A DNA stretch of 55,061 nt from Armatimonadota bacterium (lineage in GTDB: Bacteria; Armatimonadota; Fimbriimonadia; Fimbriimonadales; Fimbriimonadaceae): the NCBI GenBank assembly GCA_025360125.1, contig JANYCU010000029.1:1-55061 (forward strand), written 5' to 3'. The stretch's first letter is position 1, and every line of letters starts with the position of its first letter. This document shows positions 23,860 through 31,608 of this stretch, in pieces. Below the pieces are notes generated by a model, which was given only the letters and a program-made list of their open reading frames with translations, made no database searches and was not told where the DNA came from. The position numbers and the translations under genes are program-made.

Positions 23860-23943
23860 TGCGGATAGCAATGCTTTGTGTTAACATAGCCCAGACACGG
23901 GCTGTGCCCCCGGGGATGCTTTCGTGTCTCTTGGAGACTTGTC

Positions 23944-25008
23944 ATGAAAAAATCATCTTTACTTTCGGCTTGTTTAGTCGTTTCATTTACCTCAATGTCA
24001 GCTTATGCTGTTCAGTTCCCTATTCTCGATCCTGCATACGTCCAGGAAATCTACACTGGCCCATTTGTAGGCGGCCCAGGTATGGCGTGGACAAATGGTG
24101 GAGCCCTACTCACTCGTGATGGCTCAAATATTTACGAATATAGCCTCACTCAAAATGTGGTCTATCAAGGAACAAACGTTCACGGATTTATTAGCCACTC
24201 TATCTCGGGACTGAACACCAGTGGCTATGGGATGACCAATGCACTCGACGGATACATTTACACAACAACCGCGGCTGGTCTTCAGCGATTTAACCCCAAT
24301 AACTGGGGAGCAGCGGCACAAAATCTTGGCGGCACAGTTGGAGGTCAAGGCTACGGAATTCACGCTATGGCAAACGGAAAAATTGCCTACGTTGCTGGCG
24401 GAGGAACAAACCAGGTTTATATCTATGACCCGGTCGCCACCACCAATACGTTGATTTACACAAATGGTCCCGGGCTGATTGACGATATCGCCGTTGACAG
24501 TGCAGGAAACATTGCGTTGGCCGGACAAGGAGCGAACCAAATGACGATCATTTCAAGCACGGGTACGGTGCTTAACACGTTAAATACTATTCATTTCCCT
24601 GACGGTCTTGCCTTTGGCGACGGAGTCAGTGCAAATTCAATTTTCAGTAACAACAACGACGGAACGATCACTCGATACACTTATGGGGCGGGTTATTCCG
24701 GTACCCCTACGACCACAATCATAGCCAACGGAAGCGGTGCTTATGGTGACCTAGCAGAAGTCGGCCCCGATTGCGCATTCTATGTTTTCCAAGGAAACAA
24801 TAACGGACTAAATGGGTCTATTTCTGGAATTGGCACCCACTGGGACAATGGTGTAACCACCAGTGAAGGTTCGATTACCAGAATAGCCCGGCGCGATGGT
24901 ACTTGCGATATGTACCATGTTGAAATCGTACCAGAACCAACGAGCATTCTCGCCATTGGCGCAGGGTTGGCTTGTCTTGTTCGGTCACGACGCCGAGCAA
25001 AGAAGTAG
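23944..25008 (+). CDS. PEP-CTERM beta-propeller protein A
   Basis: The 354-residue protein starts at the ATG at 23944, after a good SD (TTGGAGAC). It has a signal peptide (LLSACLVVSFTSMSAYA) and a propeller made of NHL/SMP-30-like repeats (GLIDDIAVDSAGNIALAG, FPDGLAFGDGV, GDLAEVGPDCAFYVF). It ends with the sorting signal VPEP, the helix ILAIGAGLACLV and RSRRRAKK. It resembles the second propeller at 34018. Likely displayed or released outside the outer membrane; no catalytic residues are evident. Confidence 0.82.
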   Translation: MKKSSLLSACLVVSFTSMSAYAVQFPILDPAYVQEIYTGPFVGGPGMAWTNGGALLTRDGSNIYEYSLTQNVVYQGTNVHGFISHSISGLNTSGYGMTNALDGYIYTTTAAGLQRFNPNNWGAAAQNLGGTVGGQGYGIHAMANGKIAYVAGGGTNQVYIYDPVATTNTLIYTNGPGLIDDIAVDSAGNIALAGQGANQMTIISSTGTVLNTLNTIHFPDGLAFGDGVSANSIFSNNNDGTITRYTYGAGYSGTPTTTIIANGSGAYGDLAEVGPDCAFYVFQGNNNGLNGSISGIGTHWDNGVTTSEGSITRIARRDGTCDMYHVEIVPEPTSILAIGAGLACLVRSRRRAKK

Positions 25009-25020
25009 GCTGATTGGTGG

Positions 25021-25049
25021 CATGACCCTCAGAGTTTTTGAGGGTCATG
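25021..25049 (+). terminator. Terminator-like hairpin after PEP-CTERM propeller A
   Basis: CATGACCCTCA (25021-25031) pairs perfectly with TGAGGGTCATG (25039-25049), an 11-bp stem with a 7-nt loop. Only a weak T-rich tail (TTGAATCTCTTT) follows, so termination may be partial and feed the GH28 gene. Confidence 0.6.
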
Positions 25050-25132
25050 TTGAATCTCTTTGCCTACTTCGAACTTTTGTCGAGTCCATCTGCGACGACC
25101 TTGCCCTATCCCATAGGCTATGCTTACGGCAT

Positions 25133-26575
25133 ATGACAGGGTTGTCTTTGGCGCTAATTCTCGGACGGGAAACATTCGACGTAACGAAGTTCGGCGCGGT
25201 CGGCGACGGGGTTACGCTCGATACGGCCGCGATTCAGCGAGCGATCGACGAAGCCAGCAAAAAGGGCGGGACGGTCGCAATTCCCGCCGGACGCTTTCTT
25301 TCGGGGACGATCCATCTTCGTTCCCACGTCAACCTCCATCTCGACGACGGTGCGGTTTTGCTCGGCAGTGCCAAACGAAATGACTACGAAAAGATCATCT
25401 GGTACTGCCTGATTTCGTGCAACAAAGTCGACGACGTCAAGATCACGGGCAACGGAACGATTGACGGGCAAGGGGCCGAACTAGCCAAGGACGTTCTGCA
25501 CATGGTCGATACGGGCGAGATCAAGATTCCGCCCAAAGGGTGGCGACCGAGCGAACTCGACCGACCCGAGCTCATTGAGATGAATTATTGTAAAGGTGTC
25601 TACGTGACCGGAGTCACCTTGAAGAATTCGTGCTGCTGGGTGCAGACCTACCGCGAGTGCGAAGATCTCTTCTTGACCGACCTTAAAATCGACAGCAAAT
25701 CGTATTGGAACAACGACGGAATCGACGTCCTCGACTGCAAGCGAGTGAAGATTTTTTATTGTGACGTGGACGCCTGCGACGACGGAATCTGCCTAAAGTC
25801 GGCCAATCCAAAGTCTCGCTGTGAAGACGTCGCGATTTCGAACTGCAAAATACGCAGCAGTGCCAGCGCGATTAAATTTGGAACTTCGAGCGCGGGTGGA
25901 TTCAAAGACGTGACCATTCGTGATTGTGAAGTACGCGACACATTCCGTTCGGTCATCGCTCTTGAGTCGGTCGATGGCGGCACTCTCGACAACATCGATG
26001 TTGGGTTCATCAAGGCGGTCAATACGGGCAACGCCTTTTTCATCCGCCTGGGCCATCGGACTTTAACGGCCCCGGTCGGGCGAGTTCGCAACATTTGGCT
26101 GCACGACATGGATGTGCAGGTTCCGTTGAAGCAGCCCGATTTAGGATATGCGTTTAAGGGGCCGGATATTGCGACCCCGCATAACGTCATGCCGTCGTCG
26201 ATCATGGGGCATTTGCAGTTTCCGATTGAGAATGTTCGGTTGGAGCGGATCAAAGTTCGCTACCCCGGCGCGGGGTCCACGACGATCGCAAAGGCACCGG
26301 CGGTCATTCCCGAATATGCCGAGCATTATCCGGAGTTCAATATGTTTGGCGAGATGCCCGCCTGGGCACTTTTTGTTCGTCATGCTCGCGGAGTCACGAT
26401 CAAAGATTGCTCATTCTCAGCCGATGCGCCCGACTATCGCCCTCCATTCGTTCTCGACGATGTGACTAAGTTTAGTGCCTCGAAAATTAATATATCGGGT
26501 GCAAAGGCGGTGGCGGTTGTTCGCAAAGCCCGTGCGACTAAGATCGACGGGTTCACCATAAAACAAGGGAAGTAG
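25133..26575 (+). CDS. Glycoside hydrolase family 28 (polygalacturonase-like)
   Basis: The 480-residue protein is a right-handed beta-helix pectinase homologue. It begins FDVTKFGAVGDGVTLDTAAIQ, the standard GH28 start. It has the catalytic N-x-D equivalent (SYWNNDGIDV) and the paired Asp (DACDDGICLKS). The usual G-H-G is replaced by KFGTSSAGG, so it belongs to a divergent GH28 subgroup. The ATG at 25133 is used because the longer frame to 24896 would overlap the PEP-CTERM gene. The short N-terminal hydrophobic stretch (TGLSLALIL) is a weak signal peptide. Substrate probably a galacturonan or rhamnogalacturonan. Confidence 0.87.
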   Translation: MTGLSLALILGRETFDVTKFGAVGDGVTLDTAAIQRAIDEASKKGGTVAIPAGRFLSGTIHLRSHVNLHLDDGAVLLGSAKRNDYEKIIWYCLISCNKVDDVKITGNGTIDGQGAELAKDVLHMVDTGEIKIPPKGWRPSELDRPELIEMNYCKGVYVTGVTLKNSCCWVQTYRECEDLFLTDLKIDSKSYWNNDGIDVLDCKRVKIFYCDVDACDDGICLKSANPKSRCEDVAISNCKIRSSASAIKFGTSSAGGFKDVTIRDCEVRDTFRSVIALESVDGGTLDNIDVGFIKAVNTGNAFFIRLGHRTLTAPVGRVRNIWLHDMDVQVPLKQPDLGYAFKGPDIATPHNVMPSSIMGHLQFPIENVRLERIKVRYPGAGSTTIAKAPAVIPEYAEHYPEFNMFGEMPAWALFVRHARGVTIKDCSFSADAPDYRPPFVLDDVTKFSASKINISGAKAVAVVRKARATKIDGFTIKQGK

Positions 26576-26591
26576 TCAGTTCTCCGGCGAC

Positions 26592-27572
26592 CTAAAACCT
26601 CACCGTCGCAACTACCTGCCCACTATCAATGCTCAGCTCAACCGTCCAACCGTTTGCTTGGGCGGCGGCCCGGCAGACGGCCAGGCCCAATCCATTTCCT
26701 GCAGTCGAAACGAACGGCTCGAACCACTTCTCCAAATCCGTCCCTGGGGCGATAATGCAATCATTTCGGACCACCAGCTTCGTTGAATCCAAGCTAACCG
26801 AAATCTGCCCTGGTGAGGTGGCATAGCGCGCCGCGTTCTCGATCAAGTTTCGGACACAGACGTCACAGTACGACTGCCGAGCGGGTACCAACTCCGACGA
26901 AGCAAAATCTGTCGACAAAGATAACGATCGTGCTTCGATCAATGGTGCCATCTCGGCCAGCGTCACCCGAACCGAATCGCTCAGATCTGCCCGCTCCTCC
27001 GCGCTGAGGTTCTGCGCCTGTAGCTGATGAAGCAGCAAAATATCGTGCGTCAGCCGGGTCAATCGTTGCGTCTGCTTTTGCGCTTCGACCAGCGCCATGC
27101 GATACTCTTCCTCGGGTCGATCCTTACTCAGAGCGGTCTCGATGTGTCCATTGAGAGCCTGCAAAGGCGTCCGCAATTCGTGGGAAGCAGCCGCGTAGAA
27201 TTGGGTTTTGGCGTCCGTCGTCGCTTCCATTCGGTCCAACAAATGATTGATCGTTGAGACAAGCTCGGTCATCTCGACGTCGCTTGACGGAGAAACTAGT
27301 CGTCCACCGTGAGCTGTCTCGGCCTGCTTGCTGAGCGACCTGAGAGGGCCAAGGGTCCTCCCGACAATCAGCCAAGCGCCCAATGCAGCGAGGGGAAACA
27401 ACGCCAGCATGAACGTGGTCAGAACAAGTTGAACATGGTGTTGGAGGGCAACGTGATCGAGCCGTGACTTGATTTGGTATGAATGTGCCAGTGCAATCAT
27501 CAGCATCCACCCGAACACCACCAACAGCGCGGAAAATGCCACCGTCATCCGAAGGCGCATGGACTTCAGCAT
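26592..27572 (-). CDS. Sensor histidine kinase
   Basis: The 326-residue membrane kinase has TM1 (residues 9-30), a very short periplasmic loop (~15 residues), TM2 (about 48-70) and a HAMP-like linker. HisKA follows with the phospho-acceptor His131 (AASHELRTPL), then HATPase_c with the N box (NLIENAARY), a shortened G1 region and GNGLGLAVCRAAAQANG. The tiny sensor loop suggests sensing within the membrane or through a partner such as the CpxP-like protein encoded upstream. It lies 3 nt after the response regulator in a three-gene operon. Confidence 0.92.
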   Translation of the reverse strand: MLKSMRLRMTVAFSALLVVFGWMLMIALAHSYQIKSRLDHVALQHHVQLVLTTFMLALFPLAALGAWLIVGRTLGPLRSLSKQAETAHGGRLVSPSSDVEMTELVSTINHLLDRMEATTDAKTQFYAAASHELRTPLQALNGHIETALSKDRPEEEYRMALVEAQKQTQRLTRLTHDILLLHQLQAQNLSAEERADLSDSVRVTLAEMAPLIEARSLSLSTDFASSELVPARQSYCDVCVRNLIENAARYATSPGQISVSLDSTKLVVRNDCIIAPGTDLEKWFEPFVSTAGNGLGLAVCRAAAQANGWTVELSIDSGQVVATVRF

Positions 27573-27575
27573 GAG

Positions 27576-28241
27576 TTAGGAACCTCCCAGTCGGTAGCCA
27601 GTCCCGCGCTCGGTGCGAATCAGGGATTTTGGGCGATCTCGGTCGATCTTCTTGCGCAGATAGCTGATGTAAACATCCAAAACGTTATCACTGCCGTCAA
27701 AGTCGTATCGCCACACGTGCTGCAGGAGCATCGAGCGGGTCAAGACTCGTCCAGCGTTGCGCATGAGGTATTCCAGCAGGGTGAACTCGGTAGCGGAAAG
27801 CTCCAATTTGAGGCCACCCCGAGTTACCTGGTGCAACACCGGATCCAGTTCTAAATCATCGACAACCAGCGTTACCGACCCGGTTCCACGACGCAAAAGA
27901 GCCCGAATTCGGGCCAAGAGTTCACCCACTTGAAATGGCTTAACTAAGTAGTCGTCAGCTCCACTGTCGAGGCCCTGAATCTTGTCCTCGACCATGTCTT
28001 TGGCGGTCAACATCAAAATCGGAACCTGGATTTTGGATTCCCGAAGCTGTCGACAAATCTCAAACCCAGAAAGGCTGGGCAACATGACATCGAGCAGAAT
28101 GATGTCAAACGGTACCTGCCGAGCCAGGGCTAGGCCTTCGGCACCGTCAACAACAAGGCGAGGTATAAACCCCGCCTCGCTTGTCGCTTGAACAATGAAG
28201 CGTCCTACGCTCTCATCATCCTCAACAATGAGCATGTTCAA
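27576..28241 (-). CDS. OmpR/PhoB-family response regulator
   Basis: The ~220-residue regulator has a receiver domain (MLIVEDDESVG; phospho-acceptor Asp in DIILLDVMLP, Asp51 from the TTG start; Lys in YLVKPF). A winged-helix DNA-binding domain follows (ELSATEFTLLEYLM, DVYISYLRKKIDR, RTERGTGYRL). Start: TTG 28241 or, more likely, ATG 28235, which gives the usual M-L-I-V-E-D-D. Encoded between the CpxP-like gene (17 nt before) and its kinase. Confidence 0.94.
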   Translation of the reverse strand: MNMLIVEDDESVGRFIVQATSEAGFIPRLVVDGAEGLALARQVPFDIILLDVMLPSLSGFEICRQLRESKIQVPILMLTAKDMVEDKIQGLDSGADDYLVKPFQVGELLARIRALLRRGTGSVTLVVDDLELDPVLHQVTRGGLKLELSATEFTLLEYLMRNAGRVLTRSMLLQHVWRYDFDGSDNVLDVYISYLRKKIDRDRPKSLIRTERGTGYRLGGS

Positions 28242-28258
28242 TGCTTATGCAGTATCTC

Positions 28259-28858
28259 CTATTTGTGCCCGTCGCCGTGGCCCGTTCCGCCACCATGAAG
28301 TTTCATCGCCTTTTGGAGTTGTTCTGGAGTCAAGATCGAATGGATTTGCTGCATCGCCGCTTCGTGGGCTTGCTTGGCTTTTTCTTGCTTCTGAGCGTCG
28401 CTCAATTTCTTGTCGTTATGGATGGCTTCCATCGAGGCCATCGTTTTGCTAAATAGGGTGTGAGCGGAGTTCTTCTGCTCTTGGCTCAATCCCAATTGAT
28501 CCAGGATTTGCATCATCTTGTGCTGCTCTTCCATCGAATTGTGCATCGCCAACACTTCCTTCATTTGCTGAGGGGTCAGAATCGATTTGGCTTTGGCCAT
28601 CAATTCGTTGTGAAGCAATGCCATTGCCTTTTCCTTGCCTTGCTTATCCAGCTTTGAATCGGCTTGGATGGCGGCCATCTTCTTCTGTCCGACCGTGCGC
28701 TCAGCTTTTAACTGCTTTTCTTGGGACGAAGAGAGGTGAAGATGCTTGGCGATCATATCGAAATGATCGGCCATGTCACCGCCGTGCTGATATCCCGCGG
28801 CCCCGCTGATGGCAGCTAGGGCAGTAATTCCGGCGACTAATAGAGTTGAAATTCTCAT
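28259..28858 (-). CDS. CpxP/Spy-like periplasmic protein
   Basis: The 199-residue product has a signal peptide (RISTLLVAGITALAAISGAAG). The mature part is highly helical and rich in His, Met, Lys and Gln. It carries two LTxxQ repeats (SILTPQQMKEVL and SILTPEQLQKAM) plus LHLSSSQEKQLK, the hallmark of the CpxP/Spy chaperone family. It ends with a His/Gly-rich tail (GGGTGHGDGHK) that might bind metal. Its position ahead of a response regulator and kinase mirrors cpxP with cpxRA and suggests a feedback regulator of envelope stress. ATG 28858 is preferred to 28894 because it gives the signal peptide. Confidence 0.85.
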   Translation of the reverse strand: MRISTLLVAGITALAAISGAAGYQHGGDMADHFDMIAKHLHLSSSQEKQLKAERTVGQKKMAAIQADSKLDKQGKEKAMALLHNELMAKAKSILTPQQMKEVLAMHNSMEEQHKMMQILDQLGLSQEQKNSAHTLFSKTMASMEAIHNDKKLSDAQKQEKAKQAHEAAMQQIHSILTPEQLQKAMKLHGGGTGHGDGHK

Positions 28859-28961
28859 GTGTTTTCCTGCCAGCGCTCGCACCAGCAGTAACATGATCGG
28901 CCCCCATCCTTAAATGTAGCTGAGAGTTGCCTGAGAATTCACTCAGATTCGGAATTCCAGG

Positions 28962-29273
28962 TTAGCTCGCTCGCTCAACCTCAGACACCAATTGTGCAAA
29001 GGCGATCAGCCGTTGTTGGAAAGCGCGGTCAGAATATGCTTGATGCTCGCCATGAAGAATGCTTAAAGCATCCCGGGCAGGCGGTGAAAGCAAAATACGG
29101 TGATTTGAAGCTTCTTTGTAAAGCGACTCTGGACCACCTGCTCCGCAAGTTTCGAGACTTCCGCCGTTGACGACAGTCCATCCTGTTTCGGACAATGCAA
29201 TTTCGAATTGCAACTCCTTTCTTAGTTCTGTTGAGAACACCCCAATGTTAAAAAAGCGACCAATAGACGCCAT
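28962..29273 (-). CDS. Hypothetical protein
   Basis: The 103-residue product has no signal peptide, membrane helix or known motif. Codon use is ordinary and a TAGAAT box (29282-29287) lies 8 nt before the ATG, which favours a real gene. The mixed alpha/beta sequence includes FEIALSETGWTVVNGG and PARDALSILHGEHQAY. Function unknown. Confidence 0.55.
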   Translation of the reverse strand: MASIGRFFNIGVFSTELRKELQFEIALSETGWTVVNGGSLETCGAGGPESLYKEASNHRILLSPPARDALSILHGEHQAYSDRAFQQRLIAFAQLVSEVERAS

Positions 29274-29281
29274 AAGTAAGC

Positions 29282-29287
29282 ATTCTA
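29282..29287 (-). promoter_or_regulatory. -10 box of the 28962-29273 gene
   Basis: TAGAAT on the minus strand, 8 nt before the ATG at 29273. Confidence 0.4.
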
Positions 29288-29406
29288 TGACAATTCTTAC
29301 ACGGCTAACAAGTCCACTTATATTGGGATAAATTTTTGGATATTTCCAACGAACTATTGCAATCAGTACTTTTACCTGGTAGGCCCCGGCACCTTTTGAC
29401 CTAGGC

Positions 29407-31539
29407 CTAAAGTCCCGAATTTATGCGTCTCAGCTCCGTTAACAGGAAGTCGATGTTGGTAAATGGATCTCCGCCAGTTCGCTTCCACCGAACTTTCCCT
29501 TGTCGATCAATCAAGATCGTCGAGTGCAACTCGATATTTTCGAAGTCGTCATAGGAGGCAAATCTGCGGGCATTTTGGTGGTCAACATCGCTCAAAAAGT
29601 TCACCTTGACTGGATTCAAAGTTACTGATTCTTTAAGGGTTTTGGGAGTCTGGCTACATACCGCCAAAACGACCGTATCTTGCCCCTGAAAATCCGCCAC
29701 CTTATCGTTGATCAGCTTGAGCTGCCCTACACAATGCACACATGCTTCGCCCAAGAAAAACACCAAAAGCACGTTCTTCCCTCGATAGTCCGAAAGGCGA
29801 ACCGCCTTTCCGTTCACATCTTTGACGTCCAAGAGCGGAGCCGCAAACGGTTGCCAATTGCTTGGGCCAAATGAGGCAAGCTCGGCGGGTCGATAGATTC
29901 TCTCTTTTGCCGGAGTACTGGCAATTGGGGTCGCGTTAGGATAAAGCTTCTTCACGTCGTCAAGCCAATGAAGCCCCGGGTCGGCGTTCGACCAGACGTA
30001 AGCCAGTCGGCTGGCATAATTTTCGGCCACCGAATATGCGTCGGTCGCATGGTAGCAAAGGGCCAAACCGGAAAGTGAAAATCCATCGTTTGGTTCATAT
30101 TCCAAGGCACGATCATAGTAGGTAATCGCGGTTTTATAGAATCCCTTCTTTCGGAAGTAGTCGCCGAGAAGTCTAGAAACGGGCCAAGGTTTGCCTGGCG
30201 GGTCTCCTGCGTGGTCGCCTTTGTCTTGTTCATCGGCGGCCAAAAGGAATTTTTCTCCCATCGACGCATTTCCGGCGGCGATTTCTAACAGCCCTTCAGC
30301 AATATTTTCGGATAGTGATGGGTCCTTGCCCGAGGCTTCGAGGTCCTTCAATTCGCGCAGGTGGCCCCTCGCCTCGTCAATTCTTCCGAGACCAATGAGC
30401 GCCAACGTCTCGATATAAATCTTCGTTTTACGGCTCGATTTGTCATGGGTATCCCAGTTCACGTAACCGGGGGTCATGATTTCCTTCCATCGCTCGAACT
30501 TGACCAGGGCTCGAAACAACGCCACACGCCCCGGTGAGGCCAACCCGCCCCTGCGATACTCATCGTTGTTCAGTTCAGGATCGCGAGGAGCGGTCAACAA
30601 ATCCTTTGCTCCTTGGATTGACGCCGCTGCCATGCCCAGTTGCTCTTGGATGTAACAAAGGTAGTTGCGGTTATGAGGAAAATTCCATGCCTCAAATGGC
30701 AGGGCTAATCGGTCATTCATATACCGAAGCTCGGTGCGAGTTGCCGAATCCATCGCGATGGCGGCTTCGTGCCACATCCCGATTTTGCTGTAAATATGCC
30801 CCGGCATATGCAAGGCGTGACCAACTCCCGGAGCTGCTTGCCCATAGAGTCCACAAGCTTTGATGGCGTGGAGGGCCTCTTGTCCATCCCAATTGTGGAT
30901 GCTTGCGTGGAGCGCGCCCGGGTGCATCGGATTCCTAGCTAGTACTTCTTGAATAAGGTTTTCGTTATCTTGCGGCTTGCCACGGCCGATGCTAAACAGG
31001 GCCACTAGCGCCTTCGATTCGACGTCATTGGGATACTTGATCAGTTCCAAGCGAAGCATATCGATCAGCGTTGATGGTCCGCCCTTCGCGATGGCAGCAT
31101 CCCAAGCATCAATGTGCATCTGCTCGAGTTCGGTTGACCCTGCTTTTCGCTTAACCGCTTCTTTCAGAAATGTTTTATAGCGATCAAACTCTTTGTCGCC
31201 ATGTCCACCGCCCAGGTTAAACCACGTAAATCCGCACCGAGCAAGACCCAAGTACGCCATCGCGCAATCGGGATCAAGCTTAAGGCACCAACGAAATGAC
31301 CGCTCGGCTTCTTCGAACCAAAACGAGTGGAGCAAGGCATTGCCTTGGTCAAACCATTGTTGGACTTCTTTGTTTTTTGATGTGATTGGAAAAGGGGCAT
31401 TTCCGACTCCAGGAATCAGCCACGGCTTCGTCCGCATTCCAGAATCAAACGCGGAACCATGCGATGAATGGCCAGGCTCGTCGTCGGCGAATGCGCAAAC
31501 CGACATCGCGAACAAAAGAGCAAGAGCGAAGGTCTTCAT
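29407..31539 (-). CDS. Secreted TPR protein fused to a redoxin domain
   Basis: The 710-residue product has a signal peptide (MKTFALALLFAMSVCAFA). A long TPR solenoid (about 55-535) includes EEAERSFRWCLKLDPDCAMAYLG-type repeats. The C-terminal AhpC/TSA-thioredoxin-like domain (about 565-700) has GKAVRLSDYRGKNVLLVFF and the CxxC-like site EACVHCVGQL. The first TPRs resemble the conserved C-terminal part of large secreted TPR proteins (RGGLASPGRVALF). Redox activity on extracytoplasmic thiols is plausible. It is divergent from the DUF4838 gene, with 69 bp between the starts. Confidence 0.85.
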   Translation of the reverse strand: MKTFALALLFAMSVCAFADDEPGHSSHGSAFDSGMRTKPWLIPGVGNAPFPITSKNKEVQQWFDQGNALLHSFWFEEAERSFRWCLKLDPDCAMAYLGLARCGFTWFNLGGGHGDKEFDRYKTFLKEAVKRKAGSTELEQMHIDAWDAAIAKGGPSTLIDMLRLELIKYPNDVESKALVALFSIGRGKPQDNENLIQEVLARNPMHPGALHASIHNWDGQEALHAIKACGLYGQAAPGVGHALHMPGHIYSKIGMWHEAAIAMDSATRTELRYMNDRLALPFEAWNFPHNRNYLCYIQEQLGMAAASIQGAKDLLTAPRDPELNNDEYRRGGLASPGRVALFRALVKFERWKEIMTPGYVNWDTHDKSSRKTKIYIETLALIGLGRIDEARGHLRELKDLEASGKDPSLSENIAEGLLEIAAGNASMGEKFLLAADEQDKGDHAGDPPGKPWPVSRLLGDYFRKKGFYKTAITYYDRALEYEPNDGFSLSGLALCYHATDAYSVAENYASRLAYVWSNADPGLHWLDDVKKLYPNATPIASTPAKERIYRPAELASFGPSNWQPFAAPLLDVKDVNGKAVRLSDYRGKNVLLVFFLGEACVHCVGQLKLINDKVADFQGQDTVVLAVCSQTPKTLKESVTLNPVKVNFLSDVDHQNARRFASYDDFENIELHSTILIDRQGKVRWKRTGGDPFTNIDFLLTELRRINSGL

Positions 31540-31595
31540 TGACTTGTGGTTATCATATCAGAGTTCATCCGTCAATACACGGTACGTACCAAAGG

Positions 31596-31601
31596 TAGAG
31601 T
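31596..31601 (+). promoter_or_regulatory. -10 box of the DUF4838 gene
   Basis: TAGAGT, 7 nt before the ATG at 31609; supports this start over an in-frame start at 31546. Confidence 0.45.
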
Positions 31602-31608
31602 AGAAAAC

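Noticed and set aside
23860-23943. Structured-looking leader before the PEP-CTERM propeller gene
   Set aside because: GC-rich words (CACGGGCTGTGCCCCCGGGG) form only weak pairings and match no riboswitch I know.
24896-25132. Upstream in-frame extension of the GH28 gene
   Set aside because: It overlaps the PEP-CTERM gene's C-terminal sorting signal and has no homology; the GH28 domain starts right after 25133.
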